Assembly (NCBI GenBank): GCA_016182795.1
Contig: JACPFW010000007.1
Coordinates: 1 to 33,695, forward strand
Length of the DNA stretch: 33,695 nucleotides
Direction: 5' to 3'
Source of the DNA: Gemmatimonadota bacterium
GTDB lineage: Bacteria; Gemmatimonadota; Gemmatimonadetes; Gemmatimonadales; Gemmatimonadaceae
The stretch's first letter is position 1, and every line of letters begins with the position of its first letter. The translations under genes were made by a program, and so were the position numbers. The notes below the pieces were generated by a model. The model was not told where the DNA came from, searched no databases, and saw only the letters and a program-made list of their open reading frames with translations. Positions 8,559 to 15,512 of this stretch are shown piece by piece.

Positions 8559-10145
8559 ATGCGCCACGTTCCCCTGCTTCTGTTGATTGCGGCTCCCCTG
8601 CTCGCGCAGGGCGGACCTCCCGGCGGCGCCCGCACCGGGGCGCGCGGCGGCGCGATCGCACCCGCCACTCAGGCGACCGGCACCGCCCGCCCCGACTCCG
8701 GCGCGCCGCGCGGCGGAGCCATGGTGGTGCGGCGGGTCGAGGACGAGTCGCCCGCCGTCACGCATCACACGCTCCGCAGTGCGGGCGACATGAAATACAC
8801 GGCCACGGCATCGATGATGCCGATGCGCAACGAGCAGAACGGCGAGGTGGAAGGCAACATCTTCTACGTCGCGTACACCAAGGACGGCGCCGATCCCGCC
8901 ACGCGCCCCATCGCCTTCATCTTCAACGGCGGGCCTGGCTCGGCCACCGTCTGGCTGCACATGGGCGCCTTTGGCCCCAAGATGGTGAAGCTCAACCCCG
9001 ACGGCACCAACCCGCCGCCGCCGGCGAGCTACGTCGACAACCCCAACACGCTGCTCGACCAGACCGACCTCGTATTCCTCGATCCAGTGGGCACGGGCTA
9101 TAGCCGCGCGTCGTCGGCCGCCAACGGCCCGAAGTTCTGGGGACTGGACGAGGACATGCGCGCCGTCGCCGAGTTCATTCGGTTGTACCTCACGCGCAGC
9201 GAGCGCTGGGCGAGCCCCAAGTTCATCGCCGGCGAGAGCTACGGCACCACGCGGGCCGCGCACCTGGCTGGGTACCTCACCGACAACGGCATCGCGCTCA
9301 ACGGCGTCGTCCTGCTCAGCGCGGTGCTCAACTTCGAGAACTCGCGCCCAAGCCGCGGCAACGACATCGCCTACGTGGGCTTCTTCCCGTCGTTCGCGAT
9401 GACGGCCTACTACCATAAGAAGGCCGCTCCCGACCTGCAGAAGCTGTCGGTCGAGGAGTTCGCCCGCGCCGCGGAACAATTCGCCAGCGGCGAGTACGCC
9501 GCCGCCCTCATGAAGGGCGACGCCCTCCCTGCCGCCGACCGCAAGGCGATTGTCACCAAGATCGCACGCTTTACCGGCATGACTGAACAACTCGTGAGCG
9601 ATGCCGACCTGCGCATCGAGCTGGGTCGGTTCAGCACCGAGCTGCTGCGCACCGAGCGCCGGATGAGCGGGCGGCTCGACAGCCGGCTCACGGCCTACAT
9701 GATGGACCCGCTGGGCGGACGCACCAACTTCGACCCGAGCGACGCGAGCATCCGCAACTCGTTCACCCCGGTGCTCAACGACTACGTGCGCCGCGAGCTG
9801 GGATACAAGAACGACAACCTCTACTACATCCTCGGCGGCGGCGTCGGCCGCTGGCGCTACGACGAGGGGCAGTTCCCCAACGTCGTGCCGAGCCTCGAGC
9901 GCGCCTTCGCCAAGAACCCCGACATGCACCTGTATGTGGCGATGGGCTACTACGACATGGCCACGCCGTACTGGGCGGTGCAGTACACGCTCGATCACAT
10001 GGCGCTCGAACCGAACATCCGGAAGTCGCGCATCCACACCGACCACTTCACGGCCGGGCACATGATGTACATCGACGCCGCCTCAATGAAGAAGTTGCGT
10101 CAGGACCTGCGGACGTTCATTGACCAGGCCGTGCCGAACCGGTAG
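8559..10145 (+). CDS. Exported S10 serine carboxypeptidase
   Basis: The 528-residue protein has a short signal peptide ending near LLAQ, then a low-complexity Gly/Ala/Pro linker and an alpha/beta-hydrolase S10 domain. The oxyanion-hole motif NGGPGS is present. The nucleophile is Ser227 in GESYG, the acid probably Asp466 (YYDMATP) and the base His501 (FTAGHMMY). GTGYSR and NGPKFWGLDEDM match bacterial S10 peptidases often annotated as carboxypeptidase C. It should remove C-terminal residues from peptides outside the cytoplasm. The gene stands alone, divergent from the MFS/capA pair and convergent with hoxW. GAGG lies upstream of the ATG. The long opposite-strand open frame across this gene is a GC-rich shadow. 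Confidence 0.93.
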   Translation: MRHVPLLLLIAAPLLAQGGPPGGARTGARGGAIAPATQATGTARPDSGAPRGGAMVVRRVEDESPAVTHHTLRSAGDMKYTATASMMPMRNEQNGEVEGNIFYVAYTKDGADPATRPIAFIFNGGPGSATVWLHMGAFGPKMVKLNPDGTNPPPPASYVDNPNTLLDQTDLVFLDPVGTGYSRASSAANGPKFWGLDEDMRAVAEFIRLYLTRSERWASPKFIAGESYGTTRAAHLAGYLTDNGIALNGVVLLSAVLNFENSRPSRGNDIAYVGFFPSFAMTAYYHKKAAPDLQKLSVEEFARAAEQFASGEYAAALMKGDALPAADRKAIVTKIARFTGMTEQLVSDADLRIELGRFSTELLRTERRMSGRLDSRLTAYMMDPLGGRTNFDPSDASIRNSFTPVLNDYVRRELGYKNDNLYYILGGGVGRWRYDEGQFPNVVPSLERAFAKNPDMHLYVAMGYYDMATPYWAVQYTLDHMALEPNIRKSRIHTDHFTAGHMMYIDAASMKKLRQDLRTFIDQAVPNR

Positions 10146-10157
10146 CGCGCCCCGCGC

Positions 10158-10577
10158 CTACCATCCCGCGGCCCGTGCGTCCCAGACGCCGGGCCGCGGG
10201 TCGTTCAGCAGCTCGAGCAGCTCGTCCCACGCCACCTCCAGGTGCCCAAGCGCGTTGGTGCTCATCGCCCGCACCACGTGCAGCAGCGCCTCGGGGCTCA
10301 GCTCGTGCGAGGTGTACGACCCGTCGCGCGCGTCGGTGGCGCGGCGCAGGCAAAACGGCGCGTGCGCCGACGCATCGGCATCGACAAACAGCACGAGATC
10401 GGCGTCCACCACGTCGAGCGCGTGCTCCACCTGCAGTTGAAAGTCCTCGACGATCCGGATGTCGAGGTCGGGACGGTCGGCCAGCCACTGCCGGACGCGC
10501 GCCAGCAGCGCCGGCCCCAGCGCGTCGTCGCCGCGGCTGGGATTGCCGCAGCCGAGCAGGACGACGTGAGCGCTCAC
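10158..10577 (-). CDS. hoxW: [NiFe]-hydrogenase maturation endopeptidase, HoxW type, apparently shortened
   Basis: The 139-residue protein belongs to the HybD/HoxW endopeptidases that clip the C-terminal extension of the large subunit after nickel insertion. GCGNPSRGDDALGP at residues 9-22 is the family signature. Candidate metal ligands are Asp17 or Asp18, Asp66/68 in FVDADA, and His91 in TSHELSPEALL. Translation starts at GTG 10577, overlapping the hoxH stop in a GTGA, so it is coupled to its substrate. After the SPEALL helix the sequence runs almost directly into the last helix (ALGHLEVAWDELLELL). The usual strand segment of the type LLxIRGxxFExGE is not visible, suggesting an internal loss of about 20-25 residues. 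Whether it remains active is unknown. Confidence 0.8.
   Translation of the reverse strand: MSAHVVLLGCGNPSRGDDALGPALLARVRQWLADRPDLDIRIVEDFQLQVEHALDVVDADLVLFVDADASAHAPFCLRRATDARDGSYTSHELSPEALLHVVRAMSTNALGHLEVAWDELLELLNDPRPGVWDARAAGW
10165..10200. terminator. GC-rich hairpin at the hoxW 3' end
   Basis: CCCGCGGCCC and GGGCCGCGGG form a perfect 10-bp stem, with an inner GCGT/ACGC pairing in the loop. It lies inside the last codons of hoxW, close to the convergent carboxypeptidase stop at 10145. There is no T-tract, so termination is only a possibility. Confidence 0.3.
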
Positions 10578-12088
10578 GGTCCCGAGTCGTAGTTGAACGT
10601 CGGAAGAGCGTCGCAGAACTGACCGTCGGCCCCCTTCACCAGCCGGTCCACCACCGTGCCGCCGGCATCCACCAGCTCCACCTGCAGCGGCATCTTCCCC
10701 AGCGCGTGCGTGGCGCACGAAAGGCACGGGTCAAAAGCGCGGACCGCGACTTCTATATGGTTGAGCAGCCCCTCGGTGAGCCGCTGGCCGTCGAGGTAGC
10801 TGGCCGCCACCGTGCGCACCGCCTCGTTCATCGCCTGGTTGTTGTTGGTGGTGCTGACAATGAGGTTGGCCCGCACCACCACATCGTTCTCGTCCACCTT
10901 GTAGTGATGGAACAGCGTGCCGCGCGGCGCCTCGATCACGCCCACGCCCTCCAGCGAGCGCTCCCCCTTGGTCACGAGATCGGTGCCGAGGATGTCGGGA
11001 TCGTCGAGCAGGCGCTCGATCCCCTCGGCGGCGTGCAGCATCTCGATCATCCGCGCCCAGTGGTACGCCAGCGTCGCGTGTTGCATGCCGCCGTTGGCCG
11101 CCTCGCGGAACAGCTTGCGCTCGTGCTCGGCGAACACGGTGTCGAGCGAGTCGCAGATGTTCATCCGCGCCAGCGGTCCCACGCGGTACCAGCCATCCTC
11201 CTCGCCCAGATTGATGATGAACGGGAACTTCATGTACGACCACGACTTCACTTCTTCGTGGATGTGCCGGTTGTAGCGGGTGTAGTCGGCGTGGTCGAAG
11301 ATGATCGCCCCCGAGGCGTCGCGGGCGCGCAGGCCGCCGTCGTAGAAGTCGAGCGCGCCGTCGGCGCGGATCAGGCTCATGAAGTTCGACGGGAAGACGC
11401 CGAAGATCGGGGCGTGCTCGCACTTGTCCAGCAGGTCGCGGCAGACGCGCACCGCCTCCTGGCACCAGCGGATGATCTGCGTCGTCTCGCGCCGCAGCAC
11501 GTCACGTTCGTCGACGGTCAGCGCCTTGTTCATCCCGCCGGGCACGCACGCCGTGCCGTGGATGCGCTTGCCGGCGATGGCCTTGATGACCTCCTGTCCG
11601 TACTTGCGCAGCATCACGCCGCGCACGGCCAGTTCCGGATGCTCGCGCACCACGCCAATGATGTTGCGGCGTTCCGGCTCGCTATCAAAGCCAAAGAGCA
11701 GGTCGGGGCTGGCGAGATGGAAGAAATGCAGCGCGTGCGACTGCAGCATCTGTCCCTTGTGCAGCAGACGGCGCAGCTTCTCGGCGGTCGGCGTGATCTG
11801 GCGGGCGCCGACGAGCATGTCCACCGCCTTGCCGGCGGCGAGGTGATGGCTCACCGGGCAGATGCCGCACAGGCGCTGGACGAGCACGGGCACTTCCCAG
11901 TACGGACGGCCCTGAATGAACTTTTCGAAGCCGCGGAACTCCACGATGTGCAGGCGCGCCTGATGCACGCGGTTCTGGTCATCGAGCAGCAAAGTCACCT
12001 TGCCGTGCCCTTCGACGCGCGTCAGCGGTTCAATCGCGACGCGGCGCAGGGTGCGGGGGTGGGCGGCGGTCTCCAGCAGGCGGGTCAC
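10574..12088 (-). CDS. hoxH: NAD-linked [NiFe]-hydrogenase large subunit HoxH
   Basis: HoxH carries the NiFe(CN)2CO active site of the bidirectional NAD(H)-coupled hydrogenase. The 504-residue protein has RVEGHGK at 24-30, the L1 motif with C74-GI-C77-PVSH, and the L2 motif DP-C455-LS-C458-ATH461, giving all four nickel-ligating cysteines. A 43-residue tail follows His461, the expected cleavage point for HoxW; this is longer than the ~24 residues I recall for the Ralstonia enzyme. The GTG start at 12088 is preceded by GGAG about 9 nt upstream and lies 13 bp after hoxY. The stop overlaps the hoxW start. The gene order and HoxFU partners place it in group 3d rather than the F420- or NADP-linked types. 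Confidence 0.96.
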   Translation of the reverse strand: MTRLLETAAHPRTLRRVAIEPLTRVEGHGKVTLLLDDQNRVHQARLHIVEFRGFEKFIQGRPYWEVPVLVQRLCGICPVSHHLAAGKAVDMLVGARQITPTAEKLRRLLHKGQMLQSHALHFFHLASPDLLFGFDSEPERRNIIGVVREHPELAVRGVMLRKYGQEVIKAIAGKRIHGTACVPGGMNKALTVDERDVLRRETTQIIRWCQEAVRVCRDLLDKCEHAPIFGVFPSNFMSLIRADGALDFYDGGLRARDASGAIIFDHADYTRYNRHIHEEVKSWSYMKFPFIINLGEEDGWYRVGPLARMNICDSLDTVFAEHERKLFREAANGGMQHATLAYHWARMIEMLHAAEGIERLLDDPDILGTDLVTKGERSLEGVGVIEAPRGTLFHHYKVDENDVVVRANLIVSTTNNNQAMNEAVRTVAASYLDGQRLTEGLLNHIEVAVRAFDPCLSCATHALGKMPLQVELVDAGGTVVDRLVKGADGQFCDALPTFNYDSGP

Positions 12089-12101
12089 AAAGACTCTCCG
12101 T

Positions 12102-12644
12102 TCAGTCGTACTTGAGCAGCGCGGGAGGCAGGTGCGGGTCGCGTCCCGTCACCAGCGCGCTGAGCACATGCCACAGCGCGTCCGCCGACGGCGGACAGCC
12201 GGGCACGTAATAGTCCACCTTCACCACTTCGTGGAGCGGGTACACCTTGTCGAGCAGCAGCGGCAGTTCGGGGTCATCCGGGATGTGCGCGTTCTCAACA
12301 CCGACCCCGCGGATGTACGACTCCTCGAGGCACGACTTCAGACTCAGGTGATTGCGCATCGACGGAATGCCGCCGGTCAGCGCGCACTCGCCCACCGACA
12401 CCAGCACGCGGCAGTGCTCGCGGAAGTGCTGGAGCACGCGCACCGTCTCGGCGTTGCACAGCCCGCCTTCGACGAGGCCGATGTCGACGATCCCCTTGAT
12501 CTCCTTGATGTCGTTGATCGGACTGCGGTCGAAGTCGGCGAGTTCGAGGAGTTCCAGCAGGCGCTCATCGATGTCGAGCAGCGACATATGGCAGCCAAAG
12601 CAGCCGGCGAGCGAGCAGGTGGCGATCTTGCGCTTGCTAGCCAT
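12102..12644 (-). CDS. hoxY: NAD-linked [NiFe]-hydrogenase small subunit HoxY
   Basis: The 180-residue HoxY is the small hydrogenase subunit, with only the proximal 4Fe-4S cluster. Ligands are C15 and C18 (AGCFGCHMS), C87 in VGECALTGG, and C150 in VPGCPPSAD. It lacks a Tat leader and the medial and distal cluster domain of membrane-bound uptake enzymes, so the complex is cytoplasmic. The ATG at 12644 overlaps the end of hoxU by 8 nt, arguing for translational coupling. The longer frame upstream of this ATG lies in hoxU and has no support. It hands electrons between HoxH and the HoxU clusters. Confidence 0.95.
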   Translation of the reverse strand: MASKRKIATCSLAGCFGCHMSLLDIDERLLELLELADFDRSPINDIKEIKGIVDIGLVEGGLCNAETVRVLQHFREHCRVLVSVGECALTGGIPSMRNHLSLKSCLEESYIRGVGVENAHIPDDPELPLLLDKVYPLHEVVKVDYYVPGCPPSADALWHVLSALVTGRDPHLPPALLKYD

Positions 12645-13377
12645 TGTGCGCCTCCTCGCGCGCATGGAACTCGCGGACGCTGTCCTCCGAAATCGGCGAC
12701 ACGTCGTAGCGCCGCTGGCCGATGGGCACCATGTACGCCTCGCCCTTCATCATCAGGGCGCCCACGGGGCAATGGCGCACCGCCTCGTCTTCACGCGACA
12801 CCTTGCTGTCGGCAAGCAGGCCCGACGGCGAGTCGACGACGATCGTCGTCGTGATGCCGCGCCCCGTCATCGCAAACACGCTCTTCTTGTCGACGCTGCG
12901 GCTGATGCGCAGGCAGAGCCCGCACAGGATGCAGCGGTCGCGGTCGAGAATGATGTCGGGGTGCGAGGCATCCACATCGCGCCGCGGGAAGAACTGCGGG
13001 AAGTGGCTGTCCTGCAGGCCCAGCGCGTAGGCCGTGGCCTGCAGACGGCAGTTGCCGCTCTTCTCGCAGGCCGGGCAGTAGTGATTGCCCTCGACGAGGA
13101 GCATGTCGGTGAGGGCGCGCCGCATTTCGTTCAGCTCGGGCGTGTCGCTGCGCACATCCTGGCCGGCAACCGCGGGCTGGGTGCACGAGGCGAACGGCCG
13201 TCCGTTGACGATTACGGTGCACAGCCGGCAGCTGCTGTGCGGCTCAAAATCGGGATTGTGACAGAGGTGCGGAATGTAAACGCCGGCGGCCATCGCGGCG
13301 TCGAAGACCGTCTGCCCTTCGCGGAACGGAATCTCCTTTCCGTCGAGCTGGAAGGTCTTCTTGGTGTCGGGACTCAT
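12637..13377 (-). CDS. hoxU: Hydrogenase diaphorase FeS subunit HoxU (NuoG N-terminal-like)
   Basis: HoxU bridges the hydrogenase and diaphorase halves. The 246-residue protein has a 2Fe-2S ferredoxin domain with C39, C50, C53 and C65. A NuoG-type His/Cys cluster follows at H99, C101, C104 and C110. Next is a 4Fe-4S motif C149/C152/C155, with C203-P as the likely fourth ligand. The length matches HoxU (about 235-245 aa) rather than full NuoG. The ATG at 13377 is preceded by a GTG in the same frame, so the start may be one codon earlier; AGGA lies about 13 nt upstream of the ATG. It follows hoxF after 10 bp and overlaps hoxY by 8 nt. Confidence 0.95.
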   Translation of the reverse strand: MSPDTKKTFQLDGKEIPFREGQTVFDAAMAAGVYIPHLCHNPDFEPHSSCRLCTVIVNGRPFASCTQPAVAGQDVRSDTPELNEMRRALTDMLLVEGNHYCPACEKSGNCRLQATAYALGLQDSHFPQFFPRRDVDASHPDIILDRDRCILCGLCLRISRSVDKKSVFAMTGRGITTTIVVDSPSGLLADSKVSREDEAVRHCPVGALMMKGEAYMVPIGQRRYDVSPISEDSVREFHAREEAHNG

Positions 13378-13387
13378 CACGGGGTCC

Positions 13388-15250
13388 TCACAAGTGCGCC
13401 ATCGCGTCGTCGCGACCCGTGAGCTGGCGCGCTTCCTGCAGCGCCGCATCGAGGTCGAACGCGGGCACGAAATCGGTGGTCTTCATCCGCTTGTCCCAGT
13501 CGCCGCGGAACTTGACGAGGCTGTCAATCACGTGATTGGGCGCCGTCTGGCCGAGTCCGCAGTGAGCGGTCGTCTTCATCAACTGGCAGATGCTCTGCAC
13601 CTGCTCCACATCGACGGGACTTCCCTTGCCGGCCGCGACCTTCTCCACCAGCATCTCCAGCAGACTGGTCCCCACGCGGCACGGCGTGCACAGGCCGCAG
13701 CACTCGTGCCGGAAGAACTGGGTGAAGTTGCGGACGACGTCGAACATGTCGCGCTGCGGGCCGAACACCATGCAGGTGCCGGCCGTCGACAGGTCTTCAA
13801 ACGCGAGAATGCGGTCGAACTCGGCGCGCGTGATCGTCACGCCCGACGGCCCGCTGATCTGCACCGCCTGCGCATCGAGTCCGCCGCAGTCGCGCAGCAC
13901 TTCGCGGACGCTGACGCCGAACGGATATTCGTAGATGCCGGCGCGTTCGCAGTCGCCTGAGACGCAGAAGAGCTTGGTCCCCGCCGAGTGCCCCGTACCG
14001 TGTCCGGCGAACCAGGCGCCGCCCTTGAGGGCAATGGTCGCGGCGGCGGCGAAGGTCTCGACGTTGTTCACGACCGTCGGCCGCCGATTCAGCCCCGCCA
14101 CCACTGGCAGCGGCCACCGCTTGCGCGGCTTGGCGCGGCGTCCTTCCACCGACTCAATGAGCGCCGACTCCATGCCGGCGATGTACGCGCCCGCACCCCA
14201 ATGGATGTCGATGTCGAATGCGAAGCCCGTGCCGAGCACGTTGCGTCCCAGCAGATCGGCCTCGCGCCGGCGGGCGAGCACCGCCTCGAGGTGCGATTTC
14301 AGATACCAGTACTCCTGCCGGATATACAGAATGCCGCGCGTCGAGCCCACCACGTACCCGCAGATGGTCATCCCTTCGAACACCATGTCGGCGTAGCTCG
14401 TCAGAAGAACGCGGTCCTTGAACGTCCCCGGTTCCCCTTCGTCGGCGTTGCAGATGACGTAGCGCTCGGGCGCCGAGATGTCGCGGCACGTCTCCCACTT
14501 GATAGCCGCCTTGAAGCCGGCGCCGCCGCGGCCGCGCAGGTCGGAGCGGTAGAGCTCCTTGAGCGTCTCGTCGGCGCCGCGCCGCCAAGCGTGGCCCGAC
14601 GACGGGTCCACCGCCTCCTCGAACTGCAGCGACTTCAGCGTCTCGTCGCCGCCGCGCAGCATCGCCGCCTTGAGTGCGGCCCCCGGCTCGAACGCGCGAC
14701 GGAACATCACGTCGGAGCGGCGGAAGTTGTCCTCCACCACAAACAGCTCGGCGGGCCATTCTTCCATCGGGGTGCGCGAATTGATCAGCTCTGCGATGCG
14801 GTCCATCCGCTGGCGCGTCAGGCGCGTGAGGGCGCGCTCGTTGATTAGCGCCGCCGGCCCCTGGTCGCACATCCCCGTGCACGACGTGAACCGGACGCTG
14901 ACGCGCCCGTCCTGCCGCGTCTCGCCCAGCTTGACGTTGAGCCGGTTGCAGAGGTACGTGGCAAGCCCCGTGCTCCCCTGCATCCGGTCGGTGATGTTGT
15001 CGCTGATGTACACGGCGTACTCGCCGCGATACGTGCTGCTCAGGAACGAATAGAAGCCCACAAGCCCGCGCACGTGGGCGCGCGTGACCCGCAGGTGATC
15101 GGCAATGAGCTCCACCGCCGCGTCGGGTACGTAATGGTAGCTGTGCTGCACCTTGATCAGGATCTGCAGCAGTTCGCCCGGATCGCGTTCGTGAGATTCA
15201 AGAATCCCGCGAACCGCATCCATGGCGGGGGGCGCTTCCTCTCGCCACAT
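13388..15250 (-). CDS. hoxF: Hydrogenase diaphorase subunit HoxF (NuoE-NuoF fusion)
   Basis: HoxF is the FMN- and NAD(H)-binding diaphorase. The 620-residue protein is a fusion: a NuoE/HoxE-like thioredoxin-fold domain (about 1-165) and a NuoF-like domain. The latter shows GRGGAGF (240-246) and NADEGEPGTFKDR (268-280) for FMN and NAD. A 4Fe-4S site follows with C518, C521 and C524 (CGLCTPC), and C564. In the N-domain the second cysteine pair is present (C124 and C128, SCTGMC). The first pair expected of a NuoE 2Fe-2S site is replaced by Ser83 and Asp88 in my alignment by eye. I start at ATG 15250, not the in-frame ATG 15268, because an AAGGAG sits 6 nt before the former. It is first in the hoxFUYHW operon. 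Confidence 0.94.
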   Translation of the reverse strand: MWREEAPPAMDAVRGILESHERDPGELLQILIKVQHSYHYVPDAAVELIADHLRVTRAHVRGLVGFYSFLSSTYRGEYAVYISDNITDRMQGSTGLATYLCNRLNVKLGETRQDGRVSVRFTSCTGMCDQGPAALINERALTRLTRQRMDRIAELINSRTPMEEWPAELFVVEDNFRRSDVMFRRAFEPGAALKAAMLRGGDETLKSLQFEEAVDPSSGHAWRRGADETLKELYRSDLRGRGGAGFKAAIKWETCRDISAPERYVICNADEGEPGTFKDRVLLTSYADMVFEGMTICGYVVGSTRGILYIRQEYWYLKSHLEAVLARRREADLLGRNVLGTGFAFDIDIHWGAGAYIAGMESALIESVEGRRAKPRKRWPLPVVAGLNRRPTVVNNVETFAAAATIALKGGAWFAGHGTGHSAGTKLFCVSGDCERAGIYEYPFGVSVREVLRDCGGLDAQAVQISGPSGVTITRAEFDRILAFEDLSTAGTCMVFGPQRDMFDVVRNFTQFFRHECCGLCTPCRVGTSLLEMLVEKVAAGKGSPVDVEQVQSICQLMKTTAHCGLGQTAPNHVIDSLVKFRGDWDKRMKTTDFVPAFDLDAALQEARQLTGRDDAMAHL

Positions 15251-15512
15251 GTGCGACTCCTTGGCCATCGGGCCAACGGCGCCCGCAGTTGGAGCGCCGG
15301 TATCGCCAAGCTAGGCGCGGCGGTGGGCACGGAGTGTAGGGCTCAGCCTCAAGTTGAGTCGGCGAGCCTGCCACGATGGCTTCACGCCTCCCCGACACGG
15401 ATGTTTGCCGGTATCACGACGCGAGCACCGTCCGCCGCATCGTCTGATTACTGACAGGAGATCGGCTGATTCCCTATCGTGCGCGTCGGGTCAGCGCGCA
15501 CAGCGTGGAGTA
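15251..15512 (-). promoter_or_regulatory. Upstream region of the hox operon
   Basis: This 262-bp gap must hold the hoxF promoter, because the gene upstream ends at 15513 on the same strand. It contains a perfect CTCAAGTTGAG inverted repeat at 15348-15358, about 100 bp before the hoxF start. It also has a 7-bp hairpin at 15479-15501 (GTGCGCG paired with CGCGCAC), just after the upstream gene's stop. I found no sigma-54 (GG-GC type) or FNR-like site by eye. Binding factors are unknown. Confidence 0.3.
15257..15262 (-). promoter_or_regulatory. Strong ribosome binding site that sets the hoxF start
   Basis: AAGGAG on the minus strand is separated by exactly 6 nt from the ATG at 15250. It lies downstream of the alternative in-frame ATG at 15268, so it favours the shorter HoxF. 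Confidence 0.75.

Noticed and set aside
8538..10061. Minus-strand open frame (507 codons) opposite the S10 carboxypeptidase
   Set aside because: The plus-strand protein has a signal peptide and a full catalytic triad; the opposite frame has only low-complexity Val/Arg/Gly sequence.
10175..12115. Long plus-strand open frame (646 codons) across hoxW/hoxH
   Set aside because: It mirrors the well-supported hox genes on the other strand, encodes an Arg/Ala/His-rich chain without domains, and is a typical GC-rich shadow frame.
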